Positions 13,791 to 25,178 of a DNA stretch of 64,000 nt are shown piece after piece (within the stretch, counting starts at the first letter, position 1; the number at the start of each line of letters is the position of its first letter). The stretch spans positions 518,501 through 582,500 of the forward strand of contig JAVXUO010000638.1 in assembly GCA_033065855.1 (NCBI GenBank), read 5' to 3'. The position numbers and the translations under genes are program-made. Source of the stretch: Escallonia rubra. Lineage: Eukaryota; Streptophyta; Magnoliopsida; Escalloniales; Escalloniaceae. The notes under the pieces were generated by a model. It was not told the origin of the DNA, made no database searches, and saw nothing but the letters and a program-made list of their open reading frames with translations.

Positions 13791-13947
13791 CACTGTTAGA
13801 TGAGTTTCCTCCCATCAAAACAAAGCCAATTCTTGTTACTTGCTAACTTATCCCAAAGTCCAAACAACTCCCCCCAACCATCTCTCTCTCTCTCTGAGAG
13901 AAGCAATCAGGAGCTGACAAGAATTAAATCAAATCAACATCTGAAAG

Positions 13948-14145
13948 ATGGCGAAATCCATGATCTTGACTTTGTTTCCAATAATCATTCCTTGTTTGCT
14001 TTTGATGGACGGGGTTTGTTTGTGGCTGCTTGATGACAACGGGACTCCCATGGTCCCTGGTCCACCACGTAACAGGCAGTCGTGTGCCCGTTTAAGCAGA
14101 TCACCATACACCCCCACCATAGAAAAGAAAGAACTGCCTTTTTGA
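13948..14145 (+). CDS. Candidate small secreted peptide, 65 residues
   Basis: An ATG with a favourable context (AAAGATGGCG) opens a 65-residue frame. The first 27 or so residues (MAKSMILTLFPIIIPCLLLM and on) form a basic start and a strongly hydrophobic core, as in a signal peptide. The rest is polar with a Pro/Gly/Arg cluster (MVPGPPRNRQSCARLSRSPY). A CT-rich stretch at about 13880-13898 resembles a 5' leader. I do not recognise the family. It could be a signalling peptide precursor, or a chance frame in intergenic DNA. Without expression evidence the call is tentative. Confidence 0.3.
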   Translation: MAKSMILTLFPIIIPCLLLMDGVCLWLLDDNGTPMVPGPPRNRQSCARLSRSPYTPTIEKKELPF

Positions 14146-14215
14146 GAATGAAATCAAAGAGATAATCTAACGTCTTGAGCAGGGAATTTGGAAATAAACC
14201 CATAGTGGGGTGCAA

Positions 14216-14961
14216 AAGGTAAGCATCAGTCAGTCAAAAATCTGGTTTTGCACTGGTAACCAGATGTTAGATTACCTTACAAGCAAATAGTAACATAATT
14301 TGGATTTACCCTCGATTGTACTCTCAGCGATTTTGAGATGTGAAGACAGTAAATGCTCTTAAAACTGCAAAAGATCTTCTTACAAGGTTGTGGCCACATT
14401 CAGATGCTATGTATGGAATGAATAGCAAGAACAGAGTTACCAACATTACAAAGAAAGAGTTGGTGTTATCAGATTAAGAAGATCCAAGGATCCAACTGAA
14501 CAAGTGAACAAACAAAATCTTTATATATTTATATCCTAGAGTACAAGTATAACATACAAGTTCACAACAGCATGAATACTCCGATCCATGTCCTGAAATT
14601 AGCTTTCTGGTATTGCTAGCGATATACTGAAATAACCACTGACCATCAAATGTTACCCCCATTTACGATCACCTCCTTCCAAGAGGTTTGACAGGGTAAG
14701 ATTGAATGAAGTTCTTCTGTCAAGTTCAAGAATGAGTCACAATCTTGCCGTACCCATGCAAATCTTTCTCAGGAGGAGAACCACCGGGCCCCCCGAAAGT
14801 GCAGAACTCTTGATATCACCCTCCCGAATGACAAGAACAGTAAGAAGTAATAACTACACAACCATATAATCACACACCACCACTGCTAAAAAGGGGGATA
14901 AAAATTGAACCAGACTGAAATGTCAAGTTTCTGTTATGTATGGCTGATGTAAGGGATTCTA
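14216..14961 (-). other. Likely 3' UTR and downstream region of the GID1 gene
   Basis: This stretch lies directly downstream of the GID1 stop on the minus strand. It has no coding feature. The part nearest 14961 is probably the 3' UTR; the exact poly(A) site is not evident. Confidence 0.4.
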
Positions 14962-16662
14962 TTAACAGTCAGAATGAACAAAGCTTTTTATCTCCTCCAT
15001 GAGGCTATGAAAATGCTCATTATTCGGCAAGAAGTAGAAACCGATAGTTGCCTGCTTTAGAAATAGGAGTTTCACCTCATGCCCGGCATTCTCGAGCCCT
15101 TGGACATACGCCAATTGCCAATCTTGACTAAGATCCAAACCGGCAACAACAGCAAGAGTTTTCGGAAAGTTTAGTCCTACAAGGCTTAAGGACCTAGGAC
15201 CAAATATATTGCAAGCCGGATGGTCTCTATCTTCGCCTTCAGGTAGATATGCCCTCCAGTACCAGTCCCTATCTTGAACTGTCACAAAGTACTTGCCATC
15301 CAATCTATTCTCTGATTCCCTTCTCTCTTGTCCCCCAAACATTGGATGAAGTAGTATATTACCCAATACTTCAACACCAGATTCGGCGGCCCTTACTGCA
15401 ACATGATGGGCAATGTTACCACCAGAACTATCACCAGCCAGATATACATGAACCTTAGAGTCCTTCCCACTCCGAAGCCATGATCTAGAGTGCACAAACT
15501 TTAGAGCTGCACATCCATCATCATATGCACAAGGGTACCGATGCTCGGGTGACCGACGGTAATTGACAGACACCACAACAGCCTTACAAATGCCAGCAAG
15601 ACGCCGGCAGAAGGTATCGTATATGGCACTATTGGCGGAGGAATGAGTAAAGCTTCCACCGTGGAAGAAAATTATGACAGGCACGATTTCAGTGGTGCTC
15701 AAGGGCTTTTCGAGTTCTTCGATGCCCCATTGAGCTTCATTGTCCACGGCTTGCCTGTAGATTCGGTTAAGAAGGTTGGTGGCTCGGTCAACCACGTCAA
15801 AAGAATAAACCCCGTCAACCGGAATCGTGTTGGCGGGGACTTTCCGCTCAAGAAACTCCGCCAAATCGCGGTTAAATGTGCCATCTGGCCGGCGGAGCAT
15901 ATTGTAAGATAGCTTGAAGTTGGATATGAGAATCCATGTATTAAGTGGCACCACTTTCTATACAAATCCAAAGAAATCAAAGATTTAGATGTTTATCTAT
16001 ATACCAACAAAAACTATCACAGACATTCATACGCATCTCATACCATTATTTAAAGTGTAATCCGCACAATGTGAAAAAATCGTGGATTTACTAAAACGCT
16101 AAAAGGTTCAGGCGGAACCATAAAAAAACGAATAGACAAGGAAAAGAAAGTCTCGATGAGATGAATCAATACAAAGCAAGATAAAAAGATGGGGAAGTTA
16201 ATGAGTTGAGAAAATGGGCACAACTGAAACCTTTCAAAATCATAGGAAAGACTCAACCTTTGGCCCCAAATCAGTCTTTTTTAAGGATTCCATGTTAAGG
16301 ATGCAGAATCAGTACAAGAAAAGTAAAAACAAATGGCTAAAATTGATGAGTTTATAAATGGGTTGAACTGAATAATCCCTTCAAAGATTGAACCTTTAGC
16401 CCTAAATTAGTCTTTTATTTCTCAAAAAATCCATTTACTTGAACAAGAAACTCGGGCCCAACAGGAGAAAAATCAAGAAAGAAAAAGCCAAACACAACTT
16501 TTACCCAAAGCACCTAAATAATCTCCGAATTAACCCAACAAAACCCCCAATTATGCTTAACAATAGCAATATCAGACAACGATATAAGAGCCCAAAAAGG
16601 GCAGAGAATGATCAGGGAAATACCTTGGCTTCATTGGCGTTAACCTCATTGCTACCAGCCAT
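14962..16662 (-). CDS. GID1B: Gibberellin receptor GID1 (B-type)
   Basis: Exon 1 (16662-16624) encodes MAGSNEVNANEAK. A 666-bp phase-0 intron follows, and exon 2 (15957-14962) encodes the rest, 344 residues in all. The intron position after the 13th codon is the usual one for GID1 genes. The protein is a carboxylesterase-like hormone receptor that binds gibberellin in the nucleus and then recruits DELLA repressors for degradation. Visible signatures: the N-terminal lid (VVPLNTWILISNFKLSYNML), the oxyanion motif HGG at residues 112-114, GDSSGG with Ser190, and Asp288 in AGLDLSQDW. The catalytic His of true esterases is replaced by Ile318 (ATIGFYFLP), as expected for a receptor without hydrolase activity. 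The C-terminal part (LKQATIGFYFLPNN) resembles Arabidopsis GID1B more than GID1A or GID1C. It looks intact. Confidence 0.96.
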
Positions 16663-17060
16663 GAGTATTGTTTCAAGATTGGAACCTAAAAAGTGAGTCT
16701 AGAGTCTGATCTTTATCTTCAAGAGAAGCAACAAAGGCTTTGACTACTAATTACGCTATCTCAGAGAGAGAGGGAGAGGGAAGATCGAGGACCGAGCTCT
16801 GTTTGGTTGGTCTGTGTGTATTTGATTCCTCGTTTCTTAGTTTCAGAACAAGAAGAGACACTTCAGGGATAAAAACAGAAGACCGGGACACGCATAAGAA
16901 GATCAACTAACACAAGACAGATGGAGAGAGAGAGAATAAGGGAGTTTTGAAGGCGGGGTGGGGGGGGAGTTATTGAGAGGAGGAGAAAGAGAGAGACGTG
17001 GAGTCAAACGCAAAGGAACGACGGTGGTGGACGGAGCCGAGAGAGACGACAAAGCGGGGC
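16663..17060 (-). promoter_or_regulatory. GID1 5' leader and pyrimidine-rich promoter
   Basis: Directly upstream of the GID1 start, the minus strand is rich in CT runs (seen as GAGAGA on the plus strand at about 16762-16780, 16923-16934 and 16987-16996). Such pyrimidine patches are common in plant core promoters and 5' leaders. No clear TATA box stands out. Confidence 0.45.
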
Positions 17061-17088
17061 GGCCGAAATAAACTGTTTAGTGGGTTCC

Positions 17089-17440
17089 ATCGTCTATTTA
17101 TGCACTTTTATGTGTTTTAAAAATTTCATAACTTTTGCGCCTTTTGACTTTTAATGTTCTTAATTTAGCTCTAAATTATTTAAAGTTTACCTATATTTTT
17201 TTGTTGTAATGGCGATCAGATTGAATGATAAAATGTGAAAATGAAGATAATACCTATATAAAGTTTGAAAATTTTATCATCTATTTATGCATTCTTTCAT
17301 TTATTTTAGAAATCTCATAATTTTTGTCTCTTAGACTTTAAATTTTCATAATTTGACTCTAAAATATTTAAAGTTTATCATATTTGTTGTAACGGTGATC
17401 AGATCGTACGATAAAAAAAAATTAAGATAATATATGTAAA
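17089..17440. repeat. Diverged tandem duplication of about 187 bp
   Basis: Copy 1 starts at 17089 (ATCGTCTATTTATGCAC) and copy 2 at about 17276 (ATCATCTATTTATGCAT). Both then share, in order, a CATAA-TTTTG word, a GACTTTAA word, TTTAAAGTTTA, TTGTTGTAA and GGCGATCAGAT / GGTGATCAGAT. Differences are spread throughout, so the duplication is old. No coding potential. Confidence 0.75.
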
Positions 17441-18420
17441 AAATTGAATTCAAGTAGTACTTTCAGTCAGAAAGGCATTATTTAACTCGTCAAATTATGC
17501 CAAATATAACAAATGAAGCTAATATTTAAGTTGGCTATTCTGTTATAAAATTTTGTTAAAACAATAAACCAAACAAGAATTATAAACACAGACATTTTAT
17601 TTTTCTTTTTTTGAACTTTTACTTTTTGGTTCCCCAATCAGTTAGAAGATTGATAGTGAAGATTTTACGTTTTCTCTTATGAATGTTCTATCTGTACTTT
17701 TTATTTTATTTCTTCGCTTTTTATCTTAAGCTGTTTAAAGCTAATGCTAGACTTTAAGTAAAGTCCATAAATCCACAAGGCAACCTCTTTATCTTTGTTG
17801 TTAGTGCTTGTCTTTTAGTCCTTTGTTATTTCCTAAATTTGTTCACACATTGCAACCTTATTTATTTTTCTCAACAGGCTAAAAATCTTAGTATCTCATT
17901 TTTGTCCACTCAGCCGTGACAAAATCCCTTGGCTCAATGCTGCGTTTTCTTCTTATGGTTTTTTTTTTCCTTATAATAAGTCGACACGTAAGACAAGAAA
18001 ATTAAATCATTTAGGGGTTTAAAAAGCAAAACATTATAGTACAAAAAGATGGAGGATCAGGAAAATAATAATCCCATTTGTGGCAGTTCAAAAAACAATG
18101 TTTGTATACAAAAATTCTAATTAAACCTTCATCAACCAAGTATACAGATTTGGACTGCGCTCGTGTCCATTGACATGAACGTCTTTTGGGGCAATATCAC
18201 AATTACTAAATCGTCAAGAAGCACTGAGAAGTAATTATCGGATAAAATATGATTCTTAATGACATCACGAAATGAAATAACTTTTAATTTTGATTTTTAA
18301 AAAATGCCATAAAAAGTACCATCATGAAGACAAGAGGAAAAGAAATTACAAAGCACGTTCGATGTAATTTACCGAAACCAAAAAGGAAAAAACTAGAGAG
18401 TTTTCTGAATAGTTTCCCGG
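17441..18420. other. AT-rich intergenic DNA, nothing recognised
   Basis: No open frame with domain resemblance, no RNA gene and no repeat end were found in this stretch. Confidence 0.5.
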
Positions 18421-18830
18421 CGTGCGGCCAACGCAAAGGCACGTGACGACAAAACGTTTCCGCCTCCTCGACCCCTTTGCCAAACCTTTGGCGGAGATTG
18501 ACCAAAACACCCTCCCGACTCCACAAAACCCCCCAACCCAACGTAGGCCACGAGGAAGACACGTGTTTTGTCTTGTAGCACGAGAGGCGCGTGACGGCAT
18601 GTTTTTTGTCAGAGTCTTCGATGTGGGCTTCGGATTTTGTCGTTCTCTGTGTGGGGCTGCTGCACTGATCTTCCCTCCCCCAAAGTCACCAGCACGTGTC
18701 GGTCACCTATACACCACACGCTACACCCCCCCTACTATGTGGGGTCCTCCCCCCCTACACGCAATTTTGGTTGGTTCCCGTATGGTAGCCCACTGTCTAT
18801 ATAGCAATCATATAACCTAATTCTAACTAA
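18421..18830. promoter_or_regulatory. GC-rich promoter-like block with three G-boxes
   Basis: Perfect CACGTG hexamers lie at 18440-18445, 18560-18565 and 18693-18698. The first is followed by AC and the second lies in GACACGTGTTTTG, which are typical contexts for ABRE or bZIP/bHLH binding. A TATA-like word (CTATATAG) lies near 18797. The block is clearly more GC-rich than its flanks. An open frame of 132 codons crosses it, but its content (Pro/Arg/Thr runs) looks like translated noncoding DNA. No gene is evident immediately downstream on either strand. Confidence 0.45.
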
Positions 18831-18887
18831 TCCTCTGACACGGGGGATACATTTGATTACTCAAAGGAATTATTACATAAAACAAAT

Positions 18888-19529
18888 CCCAAGTTAATTA
18901 CGACGAATAATTCTGGGGGTGGGACCGGATTTCAGAGGGTGCGCGGGAGTGTGGACAAAGTGTTCTTCTTAATCAGCTCTGATTGATTAGATTTTTCCTG
19001 GGAGATACATCGCATGTGGGACCCAGCGAGGGATTTGTGTCCAGTCGTTGGTTTGAAAAGATCGGACCAGATCAGGATGTAAGGACGAGATCGGGATGTT
19101 AGATAACGAGTTTAGTCCTCATATCATATATCATGTTAAAATTCTCTGTCCTCCTCAAACATATGTTTCTTCTAAAGAACAAACTACTGAATTTAGAGAA
19201 CCGGTACCAGATGCATCTCAAGAGCCAAACCATGTTGCTGCTCAGTTCTTGAAATGCCTCTTGCCTATATTTTATTTTATACGTGTTTTTTTGCTATTTA
19301 TTACTAAGTACGTGTTCATTTTGTTTGTTAACGTTCTCGACGAACTGGTGATTTAGGACGGAATCTAGTCGAGTCTAGTCTTAATTTTTAAACCAAGTTA
19401 ACTACGACGATGAACTCTAGGGGGTAGGACTGGATTTAAGAGGTGTGGGAACGTGACGAGTGTTCTTCCTGGGAGATACATCGCATCCAGGACCCAGCGA
19501 GGGATTTGCGTCCAGTAGTTGCTTTGAAA
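18888..19529 (+). repeat. Direct duplication of a 140-170 bp unit
   Basis: Copy 1 is 18888-19058 and copy 2 is 19393-19529. Shared words in order are CCAAGTTAA-TACGACGA, a GGGGTGGGACCGGATTT / GGGGTAGGACTGGATTT pair, GTGTTCTTC, CCTGGGAGATACATCGCAT, GGACCCAGCGAGGGATTTG and GTCCAGT-GTTG-TTTGAAA. Copy 1 has about 25 additional bases after GTGTTCTTC. The pair is separated by about 330 bases of unrelated DNA. The function is unknown. Confidence 0.85.
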
Positions 19530-22500
19530 TTCGTTTGGGCAAAAAATCAAAGTTGTGATGCTACGAGAAAAAGTCGGGAAGCATAGAAAACAACAAACGC
19601 AAAAAAGGAAGTGGGGGCGTAGTTTATTGAACGACGCACTCATCCGTACTAGCGGCAAATCGGGACCCTTGATTTCTCTCTCCATCGTATCATCATTATA
19701 TATCATATGATGAAAATAGTAGTCCTAAGATTCTCATCCTCTGGCAAAGTACTTTTTTGTGTGGTTTCCCCGCTCTTCTTTTCGAGGAAATTTGGCATGT
19801 TTCGTATTATTTTGAGCGAACTGATATCTTATATTTTACTTGAATAAATCATTGTTCTCACGAAAAACAAACTCAACGTTGTAATTCTTCTTCCCCTTTT
19901 TTTGTTAATCTTAGAAATGTACAAAAAGAACAATTTCAACGACATTCGTTAATTCAAACTTGAACTCTACATTAGCAGGTTCGATCAGGAACGCCACTTT
20001 TAACAACTGTAAATGACTTTACTGTTCGTAACACGCTTGTTCAATCTAAATAATGTATCTTGCACGTAAAACAAAGACCAAATTATACGTCGCGTTACGC
20101 TTCAACACACCGAGTGACATATGCTAGATTCGTGGACAGGAAAATTAAGTCGTTTTTTACTATACATCAAGTCTTCTCCCCAAGGATCCATCCAGAAGGG
20201 AAAAGGGTAAGCAGTGATATCACAAGAAACAAACACGTATGAACAATAATGTTGGGGGGGAGCTGAAAAGTTAGGGAAAAGGAAAAGGTGAGGAAAGAAA
20301 TAGTGGCACGCCAGTGCTTTGAGACTTTGGACGCATTACTTGTCCGTATGTGAAGGTGGCTACGCATGTGACACACACATTCGCTCGCTCGCTCACTCAC
20401 ACACGGCATATGCCAAACATATCTCGCTTTCTAATCTTTTCCTTCGCTAGTGTGTCCATCTTTTCGTATAATCTTATCGTTTCGGAAATTAGAAAGAAAA
20501 TGTACGCTACATGATGTTTTCTTCTAAGAAATACATGGAAAAAAGTATAACATAATTCAAACTCGAACTTAAAATTGAAAAAATTACGAGAAATAAACAG
20601 CGAAAAGTCGGTCAAGAGTCTGATTGAACGGAACGCTAAAAGTGATTTGGGGAGGGAGAAATTGGGATATGATGAGTGGTGTGTGGCCCACGGAGTGGGT
20701 TTTGGCTGGTAGTGAGTTAGGTCAACAACTAGGAACAGGGCTTGGCTTCTTGTGGCGTTTGGGTCAAATTCCTCCAAGTGGAAACAGAGCCGATGGTCGC
20801 GTGTCTCCGTTTTGGACCAAAACAATTCCACGTTTCCTTTTTCTTCTCTCTCCGACTCCTCTTTTGGGCTCACTGTTTGTCATTTTGTCCTTTCTCCAAT
20901 TTCTCATTCCCCCATGTGGCCTTCTATAATCTCTGCTATGTAATGTAATTTCCTCTTAAGCATTTCATGTTTTTTTTTAGCATTTTATATTAAGTACAAC
21001 TGATCATAATTATCCATTTTAGGCTATGTTAAAATTATTATATATACGGTAGATGCAGGCCTTTTCGAAGCAACTGAATTCATGGTAAATTATCTCATCC
21101 TATAACTATCTGTGGTGATTGCTCTTTGCCTCTTTTTAACGCTGGATTTTGAAAATACGGTAGTTCGTGGAGAGCGGGGCTCAAGGATTCTGGAGCTTTG
21201 TGATGCGATGAGTTCACACGCCAAAAAGAAATCAAACTCTTAAGGTGTGTATTGCGTGAATTTTTAGTCTTGCGTTGGTGTGAGTGTTAAAAGAAATTAT
21301 GAAAACTAAGCATGAATGAAATTAACCAATGCCGTTAAGCTTGGGCTACATTCGATATGCTTGTGCCTATTTAATTAGTGGCACTTGGTCCTTGTCATCC
21401 TCGATTCCTCGTTACACTTACTCCATCAAACCCTTGATTACAAAAACCTTTCTTCATGTGTTCTATCACGGTCTTTATTAACAAAGGCAAGTGCTACATT
21501 TTTAGTCTCCCGTGAACGAAATATGTAATTATTACCATCGTTATCAAGAGAATTAAAACTTGTAATTTAATGCTAAATACAACAACTATTTTGTAAATTT
21601 GGAGCTTTGCTTTTATGCATGTGCTACATTTGCTTTTAGTTTAATATATATATCCCCCTAAGAAGCTAAGGAGGCAGGTATAGTGATGATCACACAAGAT
21701 TTATTAAGAGATATAGTACACATAGTGATGGGAGCAGGATTAAAGTAATGCCCAAATGACAAGATAAAGGGATTACCTTGACATAATCATAGTGATCCTC
21801 ATAGCAAGAAAGATCAAAAGAAGATACAAGGAAAGGGAAGACAACTAAAAGTGTTGCTTTTCTCGTAATCATCACAAGATTTTCAATTAATACGACACAA
21901 GGAAATCACTGAGCTTGTCTTTGAGGTTCACATGCGACTGTAATGGCAAGAGTAAAACAAGCCGCCCAATCCCCCACAGTACAATGGTCTAATACTAAAT
22001 CCCAGTAAAGTTGATAAATAGGTTGGTAGTTGGTAGTCCTGGGTGCACCTGCACCACCCCCACTAACTCAATATTGTTTAATATTGTTTTGTAATTTTTG
22101 TTGGTGAAAAAGCTCCCTCTGCAATGAATGTGGACATGAATCCTTTTGGTGGCAGGGGTTATGCATTGAAAGGAGCGATATTGCATTGTTTTGGGGTTAA
22201 CGATCTCGATTATTTACAAACAAAGAGGGGCTAAAGAAGACAGAGTACCAGTTTACTGTACATCCGAAGATTTTTGACGACTGTTGATATATGTATTTGA
22301 CAATCATCTTCCCTTTGCCCCTCGTTACCGTTACCGTACAAATTCGTGTTTTTGCAGGGTTAAATTATTGCACCCACTAGTGTTCTTGGTTGGAGACTAT
22401 TTAAGCAATTTTGACATTATAAAAAAGGAAAGGCACGAAGAAGCACTTGGGCATCCATTGATTGTCATGTAATTTGGCGTTGTGGGGTTTCCTCCGGTGA

Positions 22501-22636
22501 AGAAATAATAATCAACAAAAGTTTATAAGGGCTTTGTGGAGATTTTCAGTGGATTCAGCAAGGTTGTCTCGGAATGCCAAAACATGAAAATTAGTACTAT
22601 TGTTTATGTTTATTTTTCTGATCATCAAAGTGGTAA
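19530..22636. other. Intergenic DNA, no confident gene
   Basis: Several frames of 60-158 codons exist but none shows domain structure, and overlapping frames on both strands compete. The longest, a minus-strand frame at 20397-20873, has a mixed and low-complexity composition. I regard all as chance frames. Confidence 0.45.
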
Positions 22637-22645
22637 TATCTTTTA

Positions 22646-23703
22646 GGGCTAATTACACCTATGTCCCTGAGGTTTGGGGGTAATTACACTCAAGGACACA
22701 AAGTTTCAAAATGTAACACTTATGTCCATCGACAAACGGAACCCTAAAAATCTTAACGGTTTTAATGAAAAGACTGTATTGCCCCTGAGTTAGAACTTTA
22801 TTTTTTTTAATGCCACTATTCCATTAAAAAAAAACTTTATTTCATCTTTACTTTACCCCCCCCCCCCCCTCATTTGCATCCCCCTTCCCCGTCACCCACC
22901 CACCCCTGCCTCCCCCTTCCCTGTCACCCACCCACCCACCAATTCTTCCTCCCCTTCCCCGCGCCGCACCCCACTTGCCTCCCCCTTCCCCGTCACCCAC
23001 CAGCCCCTTCTTCCTCCCCTTCCCCGGCGCTGCACCCCATCTGCCTCCCCCTTCCTCGTCACCCCGTCACCGCCTACCTCCTCCTTCCCCGTCACCGCCC
23101 ACCCCGGATCAGCAACTGCGGGAAGAGCAGCGACGGTGGAGATCTGCAACTATGGGAGATCTGCGGCGACGATGTGGGGCAGCGACGACGTGGGTTTGGG
23201 GGAAGGGAGGGGGCTTGGGTTACCGGCGACATGGGTCGAGGGAGGGAGCTGGGGCTGCCGACGACAAGATTCTAGATGTGGATCCCTAATTTCAAAATTA
23301 GGGTTCTGAAACCCTAATTTCAAAATTAGGGTTCTGAAACCCTAATTTTAAGGTTTCAAACCCCTAACTTTTAAATTAGGGTTGATTTTGAAACCCTAAT
23401 TAAATCATTTGGACATTTGAAAGCTTAATTTACAAATTAGTTTCAAACCCTAACTTTAAAGAATTAAGATTTGTTATCCTAATTTAAAATTTGTAAAAAT
23501 TATTCAAGATATATTGTACAAGGGCAGTATTGTCATTTTTAAAATACAAAATGATGAACAGTATATTTTTTGGATGGAACCCTAACGGATGGACACGGGT
23601 GATACATTTGAAACATTTTTGGTCACGGAATGTTACATTTTGAAACTTTGTGTCCTTGAGTGTAATTACCCCAAAACCTCAGGGACATAGGTGTAATTAG
23701 CCC
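22646..23703. mobile_element. Non-autonomous Mutator-like (MULE) element
   Basis: The ends are inverted repeats of about 80 bases. The left end begins GGGCTAATTACACCTATGTC and the right end is its near-exact complement, ending at 23703. Both flanks carry the perfect 9-bp word TATCTTTTA (22637-22645 and 23704-23712), a target duplication length typical of Mutator-like elements. There is no transposase. The interior has a C run (about 22857-22869), a Pro-rich frame made of CCCCTTCCCC-type repeats (22874-23275) and two or three copies of a short unit containing CCCTAATTTCAAAATTAGGG (about 23287-23360). The interior may be an acquired gene fragment plus simple repeats. The ends look intact, so it may be mobilisable in trans. 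Confidence 0.9.
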
Positions 23704-23712
23704 TATCTTTTA

Positions 23713-23873
23713 CATAGGCTCAAAATGAATTGAATATTAACTATACTTTTGGGGTACTAGAAGGATCCTAATTCCAATCATTTCAAGCAGCAATAATTTG
23801 ACGTTGGACAATGGCATTTTTAGCTGTTTATATGCATTTTGTTTAAGTCGTTAGTCCTCATTGACTAAGTATG

Positions 23874-23925
<52 letters not shown>

Positions 23926-24344
23926 GTCGAAACTAAGAGAATGTTGTCGCGTCACCGCATACATGAACATTCTCTCCTTTCGTCACGTGGATTTAATTTA
24001 TTCCTTCTATTAAACCATTTTTAGTAACTTTGAATTATTACTTCCCTTTTTGAATTTAGTTGTTATACTGTTACTTCCCTTTTTGGATTTGATTCTCTCT
24101 CACTAATCTGTTAGAGTTTATTTTATCAATTAAATGTCAAATTTTTAATTAATCTCATCATTCAAATTTCAAAAGTAATTTGCAAATGTAGCAAGTTTTT
24201 GTGAGTTTCCATAATTATCGATTGCTCATTAATTCAATTAAAATCTGATGTAACAATCATTCGCAAAAATTTTGCACAAAATCGAAATTTTGAGTAAAGT
24301 ACACCTATTTACCAATATATCCATCAATATTGCCAAGTAAACAC
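23713..24344. repeat. Intergenic DNA with a (TA)n microsatellite
   Basis: A pure TA dinucleotide tract of about 21 units occupies 23880-23921. The rest is AT-rich and without recognisable features. Confidence 0.85.
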
Positions 24345-25178
24345 TAAGGGTGTGTTTGATAACGTAATTAAGCACTTAAAACTTAAAATTTTCAATGATT
24401 TCCAATTAAGTGCGTTTGATAACGCTAAATCTTGCATCACTTAAAAAATTAATTCCTACCATAAATAGACTAAAATTTTAAGTCAGGGTGGACTTACTTA
24501 ATGCTGATCACTTAATTTTAAGTGAGATGGTTAAACGTTATTTAACATATTTTTACATAAAAAATAATAATTACCACCACGATGCCGCCTTAATTAATTT
24601 GTTGGCAATACCGCCTCCACCACAATACAACCACCACCACATTTTTATTATTTCTTTTTGCTACCATCACCACAATTACAACGACCTAGTCACCATCACC
24701 ACCAACACCACCACAAGGACACCACCACCTCCACCGTATCATCGCTGTTGTCACCACGACAATTTCCGCCAACATCATCTAAAGATTCACCACACTACAA
24801 CCACTGTCATGACCACCATGTCGCTGCCTATCGCTATCATCATAATTACCAACACCACGTCTTCACGCACCATTACCGCCACCATTGACACATTTTTGCC
24901 GCCGCTGCCGCCACCACCATCACTAATCCATCGCCACTGCCACCAACACGATTTTAGCCTTCCCAAAAAAAAAAGTTATAAAATACATAAACAAATGCAT
25001 AATTTTGGTAAAATAGATAAATTTGTAAATAAATAATTTTCAGACATCTGCTTTTGGTTTACCAAACAGGTTAACTTATTTTTCAGTAAAAATTCAGTCG
25101 CTTAAAGTTTTCAGTTTTACAAATTCAGTGCTTGACTTTTTCAGCACTTAAATTTCAGTTTTATCAAACAGCCCCTTA
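24345..25178. mobile_element. hAT-like MITE with CCACCA-rich centre
   Basis: The left end reads TAAGGGTGTGTTTGATAACG and the right end, complemented, TAAGGGGCTGTTTGATAAAA. The GTTTGATAA core in terminal repeats is typical of abundant plant hAT-type MITEs. Subterminal AAGTGCTTAAT-like words repeat on both sides (GCACTTAAAA on the left, TCAGCACTTAAATT on the right). The centre, about 24575-24950, is an irregular CAC/ACC trinucleotide tract; its apparent 182-codon frame (many His, Thr, Pro) is a by-product of this repeat. I did not find a clean 8-bp target duplication. Confidence 0.75.

Noticed and set aside
18422-18820. 132-codon frame across the G-box block
   Set aside because: Composition looks like translated promoter DNA and no domain is visible.
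20397-20873. 158-codon minus-strand frame
   Set aside because: It shows no domain, mixed low-complexity content and is opposed by several frames on the other strand. I consider it chance.
22874-23275. 133-codon Pro-rich frame
   Set aside because: It lies inside the MULE-like element and consists mostly of CCCCTTCCCC-type repeats; no protein family recognised.
23880-23921. TA tract as a regulatory or cruciform structure
   Set aside because: A plain dinucleotide microsatellite is sufficient explanation.
24488-25036. 182-codon His/Thr/Pro-rich frame
   Set aside because: The frame is a by-product of a CAC/ACC trinucleotide tract inside a MITE.
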